From Cognatiyoonia koreensis (GTDB taxonomy: Bacteria > Pseudomonadota > Alphaproteobacteria > Rhodobacterales > Rhodobacteraceae), in contig NZ_FOIZ01000002.1 of assembly GCF_900109295.1 (NCBI RefSeq), forward strand, positions 62,001 through 126,000: a stretch of DNA of 64,000 nt, in the 5' to 3' direction. A program made the translations under genes and the position numbers. Below, piece after piece: positions 9,738 to 19,054 of this stretch. The notes under the pieces are model-generated. The model did no database searches. It was not told where the DNA came from and saw only the letters and a list, made by a program, of their open reading frames with translations. Every line of letters begins with the position of its first letter. The stretch's first letter is position 1.

Positions 9738-10769
9738 TTGACTGAACTCACACTTTCCGACCTCGGCTGGTCGAATTTCTTCAACTCCCAGCTTGAACTG
9801 GACGAGCTTGAAAGCACCGAACCCGCGCGGATCACCGCCGTACACCGCTCGGCTGTTGCAACGCTTTCACCTTCTGGAACGCGCGATCTTGTCTTGCCAC
9901 AAGGCATGTCGACAGGCGATGTCGCTGTCGGTGACTGGGTGCTTGCCCACCCAAGCGAACATCGGGTTCTACGCCGGTTGGCCCGCCAGACATCGTTACA
10001 GCGCGGTACAGAATACCACACCACGGATCGCCAGTTGATCGCGGCAAACCTTGATACGCTCTTCATTACCACGTCCTGCAACGCCGATTTCAATGTTGCG
10101 CGTCTCGAACGCTATCTGGCACTGGCACATGATGCTGACGTCACTCCCGTTATACTGCTGACCAAGGCCGATCAGGCCGAAGACCCCGACAGCTTTGTCG
10201 ATCAAGCCCGCACGCTGGGGCGTGAGTTGGAAGTAATTGCCTTGAATGCAAAAGCAGATGACGTCACAGAAACCCTCGCGCATTGGTGTGGCAAGGGTCA
10301 GACTGTTGCCCTTGCGGGGTCGTCGGGTGTGGGAAAAACCACCATCGCAAATGCGCTGACCGGTGGTGCCGCGGCCACGCAGGCAATCCGTGAAGACGAT
10401 GCGCGTGGGCGACACACTACAACAGGGCGGTCACTGCACCGCATACCAAGTGGTGGGTGGTTGATTGACACACCGGGCATGCGTGGTCTTGGCGTGGCAG
10501 AGGTATCAGCCGGTATCGACGCAACATTCCCTGAAATCAGCGAACTGACGGATCAGTGCAAGTTCCGCGATTGCGCCCATGAAAGCGAACCCGGATGCGC
10601 TGTGCTTGCCGCATTGGAAGCCGGGGAAATTACGGCTGACCGGCTCCACCGTTACAAGAAGCTAAAGCGCGAAGATGCGCACGCAACCGAGACCATCGCC
10701 CAAGCCCGCGATCGACAAAAGAAGTTCGGGAAGATGGTAAAATCCGCGATGACGAAGAAGAAACGCTAG
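9738..10769 (+). CDS. rsgA: Ribosome small-subunit-dependent GTPase A
   Basis: A 343-residue circularly permuted GTPase. An N-terminal OB-fold (about residues 35-100) precedes the GTPase motifs in permuted order: LTKAD (G4), GSSGVGKTTIAN (G1), then DTPGMR (G3). A C-terminal zinc-binding element with CKFRDCAHESEPGC closes the domain. It acts late in 30S subunit maturation. The start is TTG at 9738, supported by GAGGA seven bases upstream; no ATG gives a full OB-fold. It is downstream of ffs, from which it is separated by 180 bases. Confidence 0.92.
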   Translation: MTELTLSDLGWSNFFNSQLELDELESTEPARITAVHRSAVATLSPSGTRDLVLPQGMSTGDVAVGDWVLAHPSEHRVLRRLARQTSLQRGTEYHTTDRQLIAANLDTLFITTSCNADFNVARLERYLALAHDADVTPVILLTKADQAEDPDSFVDQARTLGRELEVIALNAKADDVTETLAHWCGKGQTVALAGSSGVGKTTIANALTGGAAATQAIREDDARGRHTTTGRSLHRIPSGGWLIDTPGMRGLGVAEVSAGIDATFPEISELTDQCKFRDCAHESEPGCAVLAALEAGEITADRLHRYKKLKREDAHATETIAQARDRQKKFGKMVKSAMTKKKR

Positions 10770-10795
10770 CGGGTCGATCACTGCAGTTTGGCAAG

Positions 10796-11074
10796 TCATC
10801 CCAATGTTTCCATGGCGAGCAGCGCAAAGACCTGAAGCGTTCGTTCCACTGGTCGTCCTCCGTCTCCTAAAAGCCCAGTTGCGAAACCTGTGGCGTGCCT
10901 GACCCGTTTCCGTTGAACAGAAGCTGGTCCGCCTAGCTGCTAAACGGAAGGTTGGCGCAAATATTCACCTTCAGACAACGCTAAGCCCAGATCGATTGCC
11001 GTGTCCTTGCCGGTGGTTGCAAGATTGCCGAACGGCTTGAGCACGCCAGCGCCGTAGAGCCAAGTGCGCGAGAA
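10796..11074 (-). pseudogene. Possible gene remnant in the frame after the phosphatase stop
   Basis: The 305 bases between rsgA and the phosphatase gene hold no intact gene. On the minus strand the phosphatase frame continues past its TAA for 92 codons, with one internal TAG. The translation looks protein-like, with segments such as LYGAGVLKPFGNLATTGKD and RTLQVFALLAMETLG before a TGA. I do not recognise a family. It could be the tail of a decayed gene or chance coding-like sequence. Confidence 0.25.
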
Positions 11075-11512
11075 TTACAGTGACCCGCCCCCGCCTTGAG
11101 CCCAGCGGAGTTGTTCTTGCGTTTCGACGGCACAGGGCCGCACCGCACGCAAGCGTGCGAGTGCATCTGCCTCCCCCGCAGCCAGCATGATCCGCAAAAC
11201 AGCCATCCCTGACCGGCCACAACCTCCTTTGCAATGCGCAAGCACGCGGCCGCGCCCATTCAGAACAGCCAAACACTCTGACTCGATTGCATTCCAGCCA
11301 TCACCGGATGGGATGCCGAAATCAGGAATTGGAAATTGGCGCACCGCATGGCCGCTCAAAAGATTTGCGGGCATTTCATGGGGTTCGACCAGTGAAAGAA
11401 CGAGGTCCGGACGCCATGCCGACACGTCTGCCATCCGACCGACGGGCAAAGGACAAAGCGCGAGCGTACCCCCGCCAACTTCAAGTTCACAAATTTGAAA
11501 ATCTTCTGCCAC
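11075..11512 (-). CDS. Small protein tyrosine/dual-specificity phosphatase-like protein
   Basis: About 145 residues with the HCx5R phosphatase signature HCKGGCGRSG near the C-terminal third and an upstream PIPDFGIP element whose Asp could be the general acid. Both features define the cysteine-based phosphatase fold. The opening LPVGRMADV is typical of small stand-alone members in Rhodobacteraceae. The substrate is unknown. I favour the GTG at 11512, preceded by AAAGGG about 9 bases upstream; a GTG at 11548 is an alternative. The gene is convergent with rsgA and divergent from dnaX. Confidence 0.75.
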   Translation of the reverse strand: MAEDFQICELEVGGGTLALCPLPVGRMADVSAWRPDLVLSLVEPHEMPANLLSGHAVRQFPIPDFGIPSGDGWNAIESECLAVLNGRGRVLAHCKGGCGRSGMAVLRIMLAAGEADALARLRAVRPCAVETQEQLRWAQGGGGSL

Positions 11513-11673
11513 AGCCTGCTGCCCTTTGACGTCTTGCGTAGCTAGCACGATCCAAATCGAAAGTCGCTGCTCTGGAACGATCTGAAATCTGCTGCCCTAC
11601 CCGGTCTACGGTAGACCTTCGGTCGCTGTCTCCCTAGTCTCTGTCAGGTTCCGAATCTGCGCCCAAGGCTCTC

Positions 11674-13422
11674 ATGTCCGACCAACCTGCCTATCAAGTT
11701 CTCGCCCGCAAATACCGGCCAGAGACGTTTGCCGATCTGGTGGGCCAGGACGCCATGGTCAGGACGCTAAAAAATGCGTTCAAGGCAGACCGGATTGCGC
11801 AGGCCTTCATTATGACGGGTATCCGTGGCACGGGCAAAACCACGACAGCACGGATCATCGCCAAAGGCATGAATTGCATTGGCCCTGACGGAAACGGGGG
11901 ACCGACAACAGATCCTTGCGGTGAATGCGAACACTGCGTGGCGATTATGGAAGGTCGCCATGTTGATGTGATGGAAATGGACGCGGCATCACGCACCGGC
12001 GTCGGCGACATTCGCGAAATCATCGACAGCGTACATTACCGCGCCGCGTCTGCGCGCTACAAAATCTACATCATCGACGAAGTTCACATGCTCTCCAAGA
12101 ACGCGTTCAACGCGCTTTTGAAGACGCTTGAAGAACCGCCGGCACACGTGAAATTCATATTTGCCACGACGGAAATCCGCCAAGTGCCGGTGACAGTCCT
12201 GTCCCGCTGCCAGCGCTTCGATCTGCGCCGTATCGAGCCGGAAGTGATGATCAACCTGTTGCGCAAGACTGCAGATGCGGAAAACGCGGAAATTACTGAC
12301 GACGCGCTTGCATTGATCACACGCGCCGCCGAAGGTTCTGCCCGTGACGCGCAATCCCTTTTGGATCAGGCAATCAGCCACGGTGCGGGCGAAACTACCG
12401 CCGATCAGGTGCGTGCCATGTTGGGGCTGGCGGATCGGGGACGTGTGCTGGACCTTTTCGACATGATCCTGCGCGGTGAAGCATCCGAGGCACTGACTGA
12501 ACTGTCAGCGCAATATGCGGATGGTGCAGACCCGCTGGCGATTTTGCGCGATCTAGCCGAAGTGACGCACTGGGTCAGCGTCATCAAGATCACACCAGAC
12601 GCCGCTGAAGACCCGACAGTTGGGCCGGACGAGCGGACGCGAGGCCTCGCTATGGCAGAAGCTATGCCCATGAGGGTCATGTCGCGCATGTGGCAGATGC
12701 TGCTGAAGGCGCTCGAAGAGGTGGCGATGGCCCCCAACGCGATGATGGCGGCGGAAATGGCCGTTATCCGGTTGACCCATGTCGCCGATCTTCCGACACC
12801 CGAAGAGCTCGTCAAGAAGCTGCAGGATGCGACGCCGCCACCATCTGGCGGACCATCAGGTGGCGGGATGCGCCCGGCCCCGACTGGAACGACAACGGCG
12901 GCCGAACCTGCGCACAGTGCACCGGCACCACAAGGCGGCCCAAGCGCGTCAGCACAAGCCGCACCGGCATTGGCTGAAGAGGCACTTCAGCATTACGCGC
13001 GCTTTGAAGACGTCGTGGAACTGATCCGAACGCACCGCGATGTGAAATTGCTTGTCGAGGTCGAGACAGGACTACGGCTGGTCAGCTATCGCCCCGGGCG
13101 GATCGAGGTCAATCCAACAGAAAGCGCCGCATCCGACCTGATCGGCCGGTTTGGATCGCGGCTTCAATCTTGGACCGGTAATCGCTGGGCCATTACTGTG
13201 GTCAACGAAGGCGGTGCCCCGACAATCGCGGAAGTTCGTGATGCCGCCGAAAACGCGCTGCGGCAAGAGGCGCAAGCACACCCATTGGTTCAGGCGGTGC
13301 TGGCGACGTTCCCGAAGGCGAAAATAACCCGCATCGAAACCGAAGCGGAAAAACAGCAGGAAGCGCAACAAGACGCCCTGCCCGAAGTCGAAGATGAATG
13401 GGATCCCTTCGACGACGACTAG
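11674..13422 (+). CDS. dnaX: DNA polymerase III subunits gamma and tau
   Basis: A 582-residue clamp-loader ATPase. It has Walker A GIRGTGKTTTAR, a four-cysteine zinc module (NCIGPDG then CGECEHC), Walker B IIDEVHML and the arginine-finger motif SRCQRFD. A Pro/Ala-rich linker (about residues 385-435) leads to a C-terminal domain and an acidic tail ending EWDPFDDD. It loads the beta clamp at the replication fork. No slippery frameshift heptamer was noticed, so a separate gamma form is not evident. It heads the dnaX-ybaB-recR run. Confidence 0.95.
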   Translation: MSDQPAYQVLARKYRPETFADLVGQDAMVRTLKNAFKADRIAQAFIMTGIRGTGKTTTARIIAKGMNCIGPDGNGGPTTDPCGECEHCVAIMEGRHVDVMEMDAASRTGVGDIREIIDSVHYRAASARYKIYIIDEVHMLSKNAFNALLKTLEEPPAHVKFIFATTEIRQVPVTVLSRCQRFDLRRIEPEVMINLLRKTADAENAEITDDALALITRAAEGSARDAQSLLDQAISHGAGETTADQVRAMLGLADRGRVLDLFDMILRGEASEALTELSAQYADGADPLAILRDLAEVTHWVSVIKITPDAAEDPTVGPDERTRGLAMAEAMPMRVMSRMWQMLLKALEEVAMAPNAMMAAEMAVIRLTHVADLPTPEELVKKLQDATPPPSGGPSGGGMRPAPTGTTTAAEPAHSAPAPQGGPSASAQAAPALAEEALQHYARFEDVVELIRTHRDVKLLVEVETGLRLVSYRPGRIEVNPTESAASDLIGRFGSRLQSWTGNRWAITVVNEGGAPTIAEVRDAAENALRQEAQAHPLVQAVLATFPKAKITRIETEAEKQQEAQQDALPEVEDEWDPFDDD

Positions 13423-13479
13423 ACATTGCACCGACAGGTATGACCCCATATCTCTGCAGGAAATGAACAGGAGAAACGA

Positions 13480-13824
13480 ATGCTCAAAGGATTAGGCGGG
13501 CTTGGCGATATGGCCAAGATGATGAAGCAGGCTCAGGAAATGCAGGGTAAGATGGCCCAGATGCAGGAAGACCTGGAAAACGTCATGGTGACTGGTGAAA
13601 GCGGGGCCGGTCTGGTCAAGGCGACAGCAACGGCCAAGGGCGAGTTGAAAAGTCTCGACATCGACCCGTCAATTTTCAACGGCGATGACAAGGAAGTCGT
13701 CGAAGATCTGATCCTTGCCGCCATCAAAGACGCGCAGTCCAAGGCCAGCGAGAAAGCCCAAGAAGAGATGTCCAAAATGACCGAAGGACTTGGACTGCCA
13801 CCAGGCATGAAATTGCCGTTCTAA
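13480..13824 (+). CDS. YbaB/EbfC family nucleoid-associated protein
   Basis: A 114-residue protein with the family's opening MLKGLGGLGDMAKMMKQA, a Gln/Met-rich helix, and the conserved GLVKATATAKGELKSLDID core. YbaB/EbfC proteins form dimers that bind DNA broadly and are almost always encoded between dnaX and recR, as here. It lies 57 bases after dnaX and 6 bases before recR. Its AAAC-GAATG start is preceded by AGGAGA. Confidence 0.92.
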   Translation: MLKGLGGLGDMAKMMKQAQEMQGKMAQMQEDLENVMVTGESGAGLVKATATAKGELKSLDIDPSIFNGDDKEVVEDLILAAIKDAQSKASEKAQEEMSKMTEGLGLPPGMKLPF

Positions 13825-13830
13825 ACCTGT

Positions 13831-14424
13831 ATGTCAAACGACACCGATGATCTCGATAATCTGATTGCGCTGATGGCCAAGCTGCCCGGGCTTGGCCCGA
13901 GGTCGGCACGTCGCGCTGTGCTTCATATGATCAAGAAACGCGGTCTGGTTCTGCTGCCGTTGGCCGAAGCGATGCACCGCGTCGGCACGACAGCACGCGA
14001 ATGTCTGAACTGCGGGAATATCGGAACAAAAGATATTTGCGACATTTGCGAAAGTCCGAAACGGGCGACGGGGGAAATTTGCGTCGTCGAAGATGTGGCC
14101 GATCTATGGGCGATGGAACGCAGTCAGGTTTTCAAAGGCCGCTATCACGTGCTGGGTGGTACGCTGTCCGCCCTGGATGCAATCGGACCAGACGAACTGC
14201 GCATTCCCAAACTTCTTGACCGGATCAAGGTGGAAGACATCAGCGAAGTGATCCTCGCTCTTGGAGCCACGATCGATGGTCAGACCACCGCGCACTATAT
14301 TGCGGATCAACTTCCTGGCGTGAAAGTCACGTCACTGGCACAGGGCGTGCCTGTCGGTGGCGAGTTGGATTATCTGGATGACGGGACGATTACCGCAGCA
14401 CTGAATGCGCGAAAGGCGCTCTGA
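13831..14424 (+). CDS. recR: Recombination mediator RecR
   Basis: A 197-residue protein with an N-terminal helix-hairpin-helix ([14 protein letters not shown]), a four-cysteine zinc finger ([16 protein letters not shown]) and a Toprim domain beginning [15 protein letters not shown], with a conserved C-terminal Walker B-like region ending [14 protein letters not shown]. RecR loads RecA at gaps with RecF/RecO. Length and all motifs are normal. It is the last gene of dnaX-ybaB-recR. Confidence 0.95.
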   Translation: MSNDTDDLDNLIALMAKLPGLGPRSARRAVLHMIKKRGLVLLPLAEAMHRVGTTARECLNCGNIGTKDICDICESPKRATGEICVVEDVADLWAMERSQVFKGRYHVLGGTLSALDAIGPDELRIPKLLDRIKVEDISEVILALGATIDGQTTAHYIADQLPGVKVTSLAQGVPVGGELDYLDDGTITAALNARKAL

Positions 14425-14830
14425 ACTGGCTTATCGACGGGTCAGGTCGAGATAGACACACTTACAGGGATGCCGCGGTCCAATGAATTACTGATCATGG
14501 AACTTGCCTTTTCCATGATGGGTGCGGATCGGACCCATCCATGACGAGGCATCTGACCGACATATACGCGGACGTTGTTACAAGCGGCGCACCCTCCAAT
14601 CCCAGCGAAACGCGCACCGAAACCTCTGCAAGCGCAACGCCTTGCCTTCAGGCCGATCAGCAATGATTGCGTGACCGCCGGTCAAACCGACTGCGGCTTG
14701 GGTTTCTGAGTTGAACATCGACCATCATTGCCGCACCTCATTTGCACGTAACATAAGCTCCGGCTGTCTTGGTCGATCCTGTCAAGCAACGCGCTGATCG
14801 CCAACGTGCTTGGCGTATTCCTGATACTTG
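14425..14830 (+). other. Intergenic region without a supportable gene
   Basis: About 400 bases between recR and the trcR terminator. The only notable open frame is a 41-codon plus-strand stretch from an ATG at 14541 with no ribosome-binding site and no recognised similarity. Fragmented frames on both strands look like decayed sequence, but no family is identifiable. Confidence 0.4.
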
Positions 14831-14873
14831 AAAAGAAAAAAACCCCGCTTTGGTTCTCACCAAGACGGGGTTC
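14831..14873 (-). terminator. Intrinsic terminator of trcR
   Basis: On the minus strand AACCCCG pairs with CGGGGTT, with an inner TTGGT/ACCAA pairing forming a long hairpin. It is followed by TTTTTCTTTT. It sits 22 bases past the trcR stop. Confidence 0.9.
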
Positions 14874-14894
14874 CATGTCGCGCGTGCGATGACC

Positions 14895-15665
14895 TTACTT
14901 GTCGTCGTCACCTTCGTCATCATCCCCACCTTCCGGCAGGTTAAAGAAGCTGTCCGCATCGGACACGTCGCGCTTGTCCTCCTCTTCCTCGTCCTCATCT
15001 TCGCGGGGATCAGCGAGGCTGAATGTTTCCAGTCCGGCAATCGCGGTTGGCATCTTTGGCTCTGGGTCCATGCCAAGGGATTGTTCGGTGCTGACAAGCT
15101 TGCGGCGTTCGTCATCGGACATGACGGTGCCTTCCTTCGCCTTCTTGGCGTTGGCCTTTTGCACTGCTAGGTCCAGCTCTGACTGTTTACAAAGACCAAG
15201 GGCCACAGGATCGATCGGTTCAAGGTTGTTGATGTTCCAGTGGGTCCGTTCACGGATCGCCTGAATTGTCGGCTTGGTCGTGCCAACAAGTTTGGAAATC
15301 TGGCCATCGGACAACTCAGGGTGAAACTTCACCAGCCAGTAAATCGAAGCTGGGCGATCCTGCCGCTTGGACAGGGGTGTATAGCGTGGACCACGGCGCT
15401 TTTCCTCGCCGACGGCGGCCTTGTTGAACTTGAGCTTCAGCTTATACGCAGGGTCTTTTTCAGCCTTGTCGATTTCTTCCTGCGTCAATTGATTGTTCGC
15501 AATGGGATCAAAGCCTTTCACGCCAGTTGCTACGTCACCGTCAGCAATGCCCTGCACTTCAAGTTCGTGAAAACCGCAGAAATCAGCGATTTGCTTGAAG
15601 GTCAGTGTAGTGTTGTCGCACAGCCAGACGGCAGTTGCTTTGGCCATAATCGGTTTGTCGGACAT
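14895..15665 (-). CDS. trcR: Cell-cycle transcriptional regulator TrcR (DUF1013)
   Basis: A 256-residue protein conserved in Alphaproteobacteria. It opens with AKATAVWLCDNTTLTFKQIADFCGFHELEVQGIADG, the DUF1013 signature; a second helix-turn-helix-like element is seen in LSDGQISKLVGTTKPTIQA. The last 40 residues are very acidic (EDEEEEDK and DDDEGDDDK). Family members act with RNA polymerase/GcrA-CcrM type cell-cycle control. The start has an AAGGAG site seven bases upstream. It is divergent from the RNase T2 gene. Confidence 0.85.
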   Translation of the reverse strand: MSDKPIMAKATAVWLCDNTTLTFKQIADFCGFHELEVQGIADGDVATGVKGFDPIANNQLTQEEIDKAEKDPAYKLKLKFNKAAVGEEKRRGPRYTPLSKRQDRPASIYWLVKFHPELSDGQISKLVGTTKPTIQAIRERTHWNINNLEPIDPVALGLCKQSELDLAVQKANAKKAKEGTVMSDDERRKLVSTEQSLGMDPEPKMPTAIAGLETFSLADPREDEDEEEEDKRDVSDADSFFNLPEGGDDDEGDDDK

Positions 15666-15796
15666 GTCCTATCTCCTTATCAAACGACAAGCCTTTCCCG
15701 CGCCCTTGAGGGGGCAGACCGCTTTCGGCCGGGTTCGCATTGTCGGGGAACTTGGGGCGTATATAGTCGCCCAAACCGGATTAGGAAAGATCGAAA

Positions 15797-16423
15797 ATGC
15801 TCCGCTTGTTTCTGGCTCTGTGTCTGGCGTCCCCTGCATTTGCGCAGGATACCGCAGGCCGCTTTGACTATTACGTTCTGTCGTTGTCATGGTCGCCATC
15901 TTGGTGCGCCATCGAGGGGGATGCACGCCAATCGCCGCAATGCGACAAGGGTGAAGACCACGGCTGGATACTGCACGGTCTTTGGCCACAGTACGAAAGG
16001 GGTTATCCGGAATACTGCAAGACAGCCTTTCGCGCGCCGTCCCGATCGCAAACGGGTGCTATGGCCGATATCATGGGAACGTCCGGTCTGGCATGGCATC
16101 AATGGCGCAAGCACGGAGTCTGCACAGGCCTTGATTCCGTAGACTACTTCGCTTTGTCCCGCCTTGCCTATGAAACCATTTCCCGCCCGGAAGTCTTTCG
16201 GCAATTGAAAGACCCTGTGACGCTGCCTGCCGCAGTCGTAGAGGAGGCATTTCTTGAAGCTAATCCCTTGCTTTCGCCCAATCAGATCACAATCACCTGC
16301 AAGGACAGGTTCATTCAAGAAGCGCGCATCTGCCTGACGCGCGATCTGGAACTTCGAGACTGTGGCGCGGATGTTGTGCGCGACTGTACGCTGGAAGATG
16401 CACGGCTGGACCCGATCCGCTAG
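15797..16423 (+). CDS. Ribonuclease T2 family protein
   Basis: A 208-residue secreted protein with a signal peptide (MLRLFLALCLASPAFAQ). Both RNase T2 active-site segments are present: CAS I as HGLWPQ and CAS II as WHQWRKHGVC, plus several cysteines for disulfides. In CAS II the usual catalytic Glu (HEW) is Gln (HQW), while both catalytic histidines and the Lys are kept. Related proteins degrade RNA in the periplasm for nutrient recovery. Activity is plausible but may be altered. It converges on urtE with a gap of 27 bases. Confidence 0.85.
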   Translation: MLRLFLALCLASPAFAQDTAGRFDYYVLSLSWSPSWCAIEGDARQSPQCDKGEDHGWILHGLWPQYERGYPEYCKTAFRAPSRSQTGAMADIMGTSGLAWHQWRKHGVCTGLDSVDYFALSRLAYETISRPEVFRQLKDPVTLPAAVVEEAFLEANPLLSPNQITITCKDRFIQEARICLTRDLELRDCGADVVRDCTLEDARLDPIR

Positions 16424-16450
16424 CACGAAGCGCTTTTTGCGCTGCAAGTC

Positions 16451-17146
16451 TTACAACGCGAGGTCCGCCAATAAGCTATCGAAGGGATAGTCCGCCTTGG
16501 CTGCGCGCCGTTTGACTTTTCCCTGTTCAAGAACGACGAGCCGATCCGAAATCCGGTAAGCGAAATCGGCGTTCTGTTCGACCAAGACAATAGCCATATC
16601 TCCCTGATCGCGCAGAGTTTCCAAGGCTTCACCGATCTGCTGGATGACGTTGGGCTGAATGCCTTCGGTCGGTTCATCCAAAAGCAGAACCTTAGGTCGG
16701 GTGATCAGTGCCCGCGCGATGGCAAGCTGTTGTTGCTGCCCCCCTGAAAGGTCGCCGCCGCGCCTGGTTTGCATTTCGCGAAGCACTGGAAAAAGCTCGA
16801 ACACGAAAGTTGGGATGTCGTGATCTGATTTCGGCAGGCAGGCAAAACCGGTTTCAAGATTCTCGCGCACTGTCATCATCGGAAATATCTCGCGCCCTTG
16901 CGGCACATAGGCAATTCCCGCGCGCGCGGCGTTGTAGGCAGACGACAGATGGATCACCTTATCCTGTATTTTGACTTGACCACCCGTAATCGGGTGACGA
17001 CCCGAAACCGCCTTCAAAAGGCTGGTTTTTCCGACACCGTTATTGCCCATCAGTGCGGTGATCTGGGCAATTTCCGCATCAATCGAGATGTCGAACAGAA
17101 TCTGGCTTTGCCCATACTTCAAATCGATATTGCTGACCTCAAGCAT
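16451..17146 (-). CDS. urtE: Urea ABC transporter ATP-binding protein UrtE
   Basis: A 231-residue LivF-type ATPase with Walker A GNNGVGKTSL, signature LSGGQQQQLAIARAL and Walker B VLLLDEPTEGIQPNVI. The EGIQPNV phrase is typical of UrtE. It is the last gene of urtABCDE and overlaps the urtD stop by 8 bases. It powers urea uptake together with UrtD. Confidence 0.93.
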   Translation of the reverse strand: MLEVSNIDLKYGQSQILFDISIDAEIAQITALMGNNGVGKTSLLKAVSGRHPITGGQVKIQDKVIHLSSAYNAARAGIAYVPQGREIFPMMTVRENLETGFACLPKSDHDIPTFVFELFPVLREMQTRRGGDLSGGQQQQLAIARALITRPKVLLLDEPTEGIQPNVIQQIGEALETLRDQGDMAIVLVEQNADFAYRISDRLVVLEQGKVKRRAAKADYPFDSLLADLAL

Positions 17147-17888
17147 GGGCGCGCCCCAGGTAAACGTCGATGACTGTCTGATTGGACGTCACATGGTCGA
17201 GGCTGCCTTCCGCAAGCACCGAACCTTCGTGCAGCACCGTGACCTTACAATCGAGCCGGCGCACAAATTCCATGTCATGTTCGACAACCACGACCGCCCT
17301 TGTCCGCGCTGCTTCCCTAAGGATGGTCGTCGTTTTCTCGCGTTCTTCGGGTGTCATCCCTGCCGCCGGTTCATCAACCAGCATCAGGCGTGGTTCCTGC
17401 GCAAGGAGCATGCCAATCTCAAGCCACTGCTTCTGGCCATGGCTTAATTCACCCGCAACACGCGTCAGACTGTCGGTCAGGCCGATCTGTTCAGCGACCG
17501 CTTCGATCCGCTCTGCATTGCGGCGTGTCTTTCGGTGCATCAAAACTGCAAACGGTCCGCGCGGCGTATTCAGTGCCATTGCGAGGTTTTGCCGAACAGT
17601 CTGAGCTTCGAAAACGGTAGGTTTTTGAAACTTGCGCCCGATCCCTTCTTTCGCGATCTGGCTTTCAGACATACCAAGCAGAGAGATGTTCCTGTCGCCC
17701 CAGATGACCTGCCCAGTATCCGGTTTGGTTTTTCCCGTCACGATATCCATGAAGGTGGTCTTGCCAGCACCATTTGGTCCAATGATGGCCCGCAACTCTG
17801 TCTTGGCGAAATTGATCGACAGGTTGTTGATTGCGCGAAATCCGTCAAAGCTGACTGACACGCCTGAAACTTCCAGCAACATACTCAT
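17139..17888 (-). CDS. urtD: Urea ABC transporter ATP-binding protein UrtD
   Basis: A 249-residue LivG-type ATPase with Walker A GPNGAGKTTFMD, signature LSHGQKQWLEIGMLL (the HGQKQWLEIG form is diagnostic of UrtD) and Walker B LMLVDEPAAGMTPEE. The true start is the ATG at 17888, which overlaps the urtC stop by 4 bases; the open frame to 18125 merely reads through urtC. It is coupled to urtC and urtE. Confidence 0.93.
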   Translation of the reverse strand: MSMLLEVSGVSVSFDGFRAINNLSINFAKTELRAIIGPNGAGKTTFMDIVTGKTKPDTGQVIWGDRNISLLGMSESQIAKEGIGRKFQKPTVFEAQTVRQNLAMALNTPRGPFAVLMHRKTRRNAERIEAVAEQIGLTDSLTRVAGELSHGQKQWLEIGMLLAQEPRLMLVDEPAAGMTPEEREKTTTILREAARTRAVVVVEHDMEFVRRLDCKVTVLHEGSVLAEGSLDHVTSNQTVIDVYLGRAHA

Positions 17889-19051
17889 GATTGTTTTCTC
17901 ACAAACATGTCGAAAAGCCCTCCGATTCCCTTGGGAAACAGCAGCGTTACAGCGACAAAGGACAGCCCCAGAAGCACAAGCCACCAGTCTGTCCACTGAA
18001 CGACATAGAAACCAAGGTTCACATCCGGTGCCCCGCCACCTGTGAACCAGCTTGACAGAAGCGAAACGAACGCCGCGCCGATCACCGCACCATAAAGGCG
18101 ACCTCGGCCGCCGATTGCGACCCAAACCGCCAGATAGATCGACGCAATCGGAGCGATCTCACCCGGATTCACGATACCCGCTTGTGGATAATAAAGCGCA
18201 CCGGCGATACCCGCGATCACGGCAGTCGTCGTGAAGACGAACAGCTTATAGCTTTCGACATGATAGCCAAGAAACCGGACCCGCGCCTCGTTGTCCCTGA
18301 TGCCCCGCACAACGCTGCCCATCTTCCCGGATACAATCCACGCAAAGAAAAAATACCCCAAACCCAGGGCCGTCGCCGACGTCAGGAAGAAAATAATGGA
18401 GATAGTCGCTTGCGGCACTTGTTCGTAGCCGGGGATATTCTGTAGCCCCGACAGGCCGTTGTTGCCGCGCAATCCGCTATCGTTCTGAAACAGGTAAAGT
18501 GAGAGAGCGAGCGTCATCGCCTGTGTCAAGATCGACAGATAGACGCCTGTGACCCGGCTGCGAAATGCCAGCCAACCGAACACCAAGGCAAGCAGACCGG
18601 GAACAAGCATGACCATCAGAAGTTGAAGCGCCAAACTATCCGCAAAGGCCCAGATCAGGGGGAATTCCGAACTGCCAACGACCCCGAATATCTGATTCCC
18701 GATTGCATCGCTGATTTCTTGTGCTGTCGCGGGAAGCGGCTGGTTGGCAAGGCTTTCCAGCACGATCCCTTCGGTGCGCGCATACATCAGCCACATGCCA
18801 ATGGCATAGCCGCCAATCCCGAAGAAAGCGAAATGGCCGAGGGACAGGATCCCGCAATAGCCCCAGACAACGTCCATCGCGATGGCGATCAGGCATAGGC
18901 ACAAGGTTTTGCCCAGCGTCTTTACGAAAGACGTCGAAATCCAGCCAATTCCCGTGACTTCTGACAACAGTGTCACGGTCAATGTAAAAAGGGCCAGCAA
19001 GGCAATGAACCACATCACGGACGGGTTTTGCGCAAGGAACGATCTTTGCAT
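17885..19051 (-). CDS. urtC: Urea ABC transporter permease UrtC
   Basis: A 388-residue multi-span membrane protein of the LivM class. Recognisable phrases include MDVVWGYCGILSLGHFAFFGIGGYAIGMWLM in the first half and GGRGRLYGAVIGAAFV near the C-terminus. It starts 3 bases after the urtB stop and overlaps urtD by 4 bases. With UrtB it forms the urea channel. Confidence 0.93.
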   Translation of the reverse strand: MQRSFLAQNPSVMWFIALLALFTLTVTLLSEVTGIGWISTSFVKTLGKTLCLCLIAIAMDVVWGYCGILSLGHFAFFGIGGYAIGMWLMYARTEGIVLESLANQPLPATAQEISDAIGNQIFGVVGSSEFPLIWAFADSLALQLLMVMLVPGLLALVFGWLAFRSRVTGVYLSILTQAMTLALSLYLFQNDSGLRGNNGLSGLQNIPGYEQVPQATISIIFFLTSATALGLGYFFFAWIVSGKMGSVVRGIRDNEARVRFLGYHVESYKLFVFTTTAVIAGIAGALYYPQAGIVNPGEIAPIASIYLAVWVAIGGRGRLYGAVIGAAFVSLLSSWFTGGGAPDVNLGFYVVQWTDWWLVLLGLSFVAVTLLFPKGIGGLFDMFVRKQS

Positions 19052-19054
19052 GGT

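Noticed and set aside
11603..11617. GGTCTAC-G-GTAGACC inverted repeat before dnaX
   Set aside because: It has no T-run and no known matching operator; it might be chance or a minor leader hairpin.
16426..16444. AGCGC-TTTTT-GCGCT hairpin between RNase T2 and urtE
   Set aside because: The stem is only 5 bp and no T-run follows on either strand, so it is not a convincing terminator.
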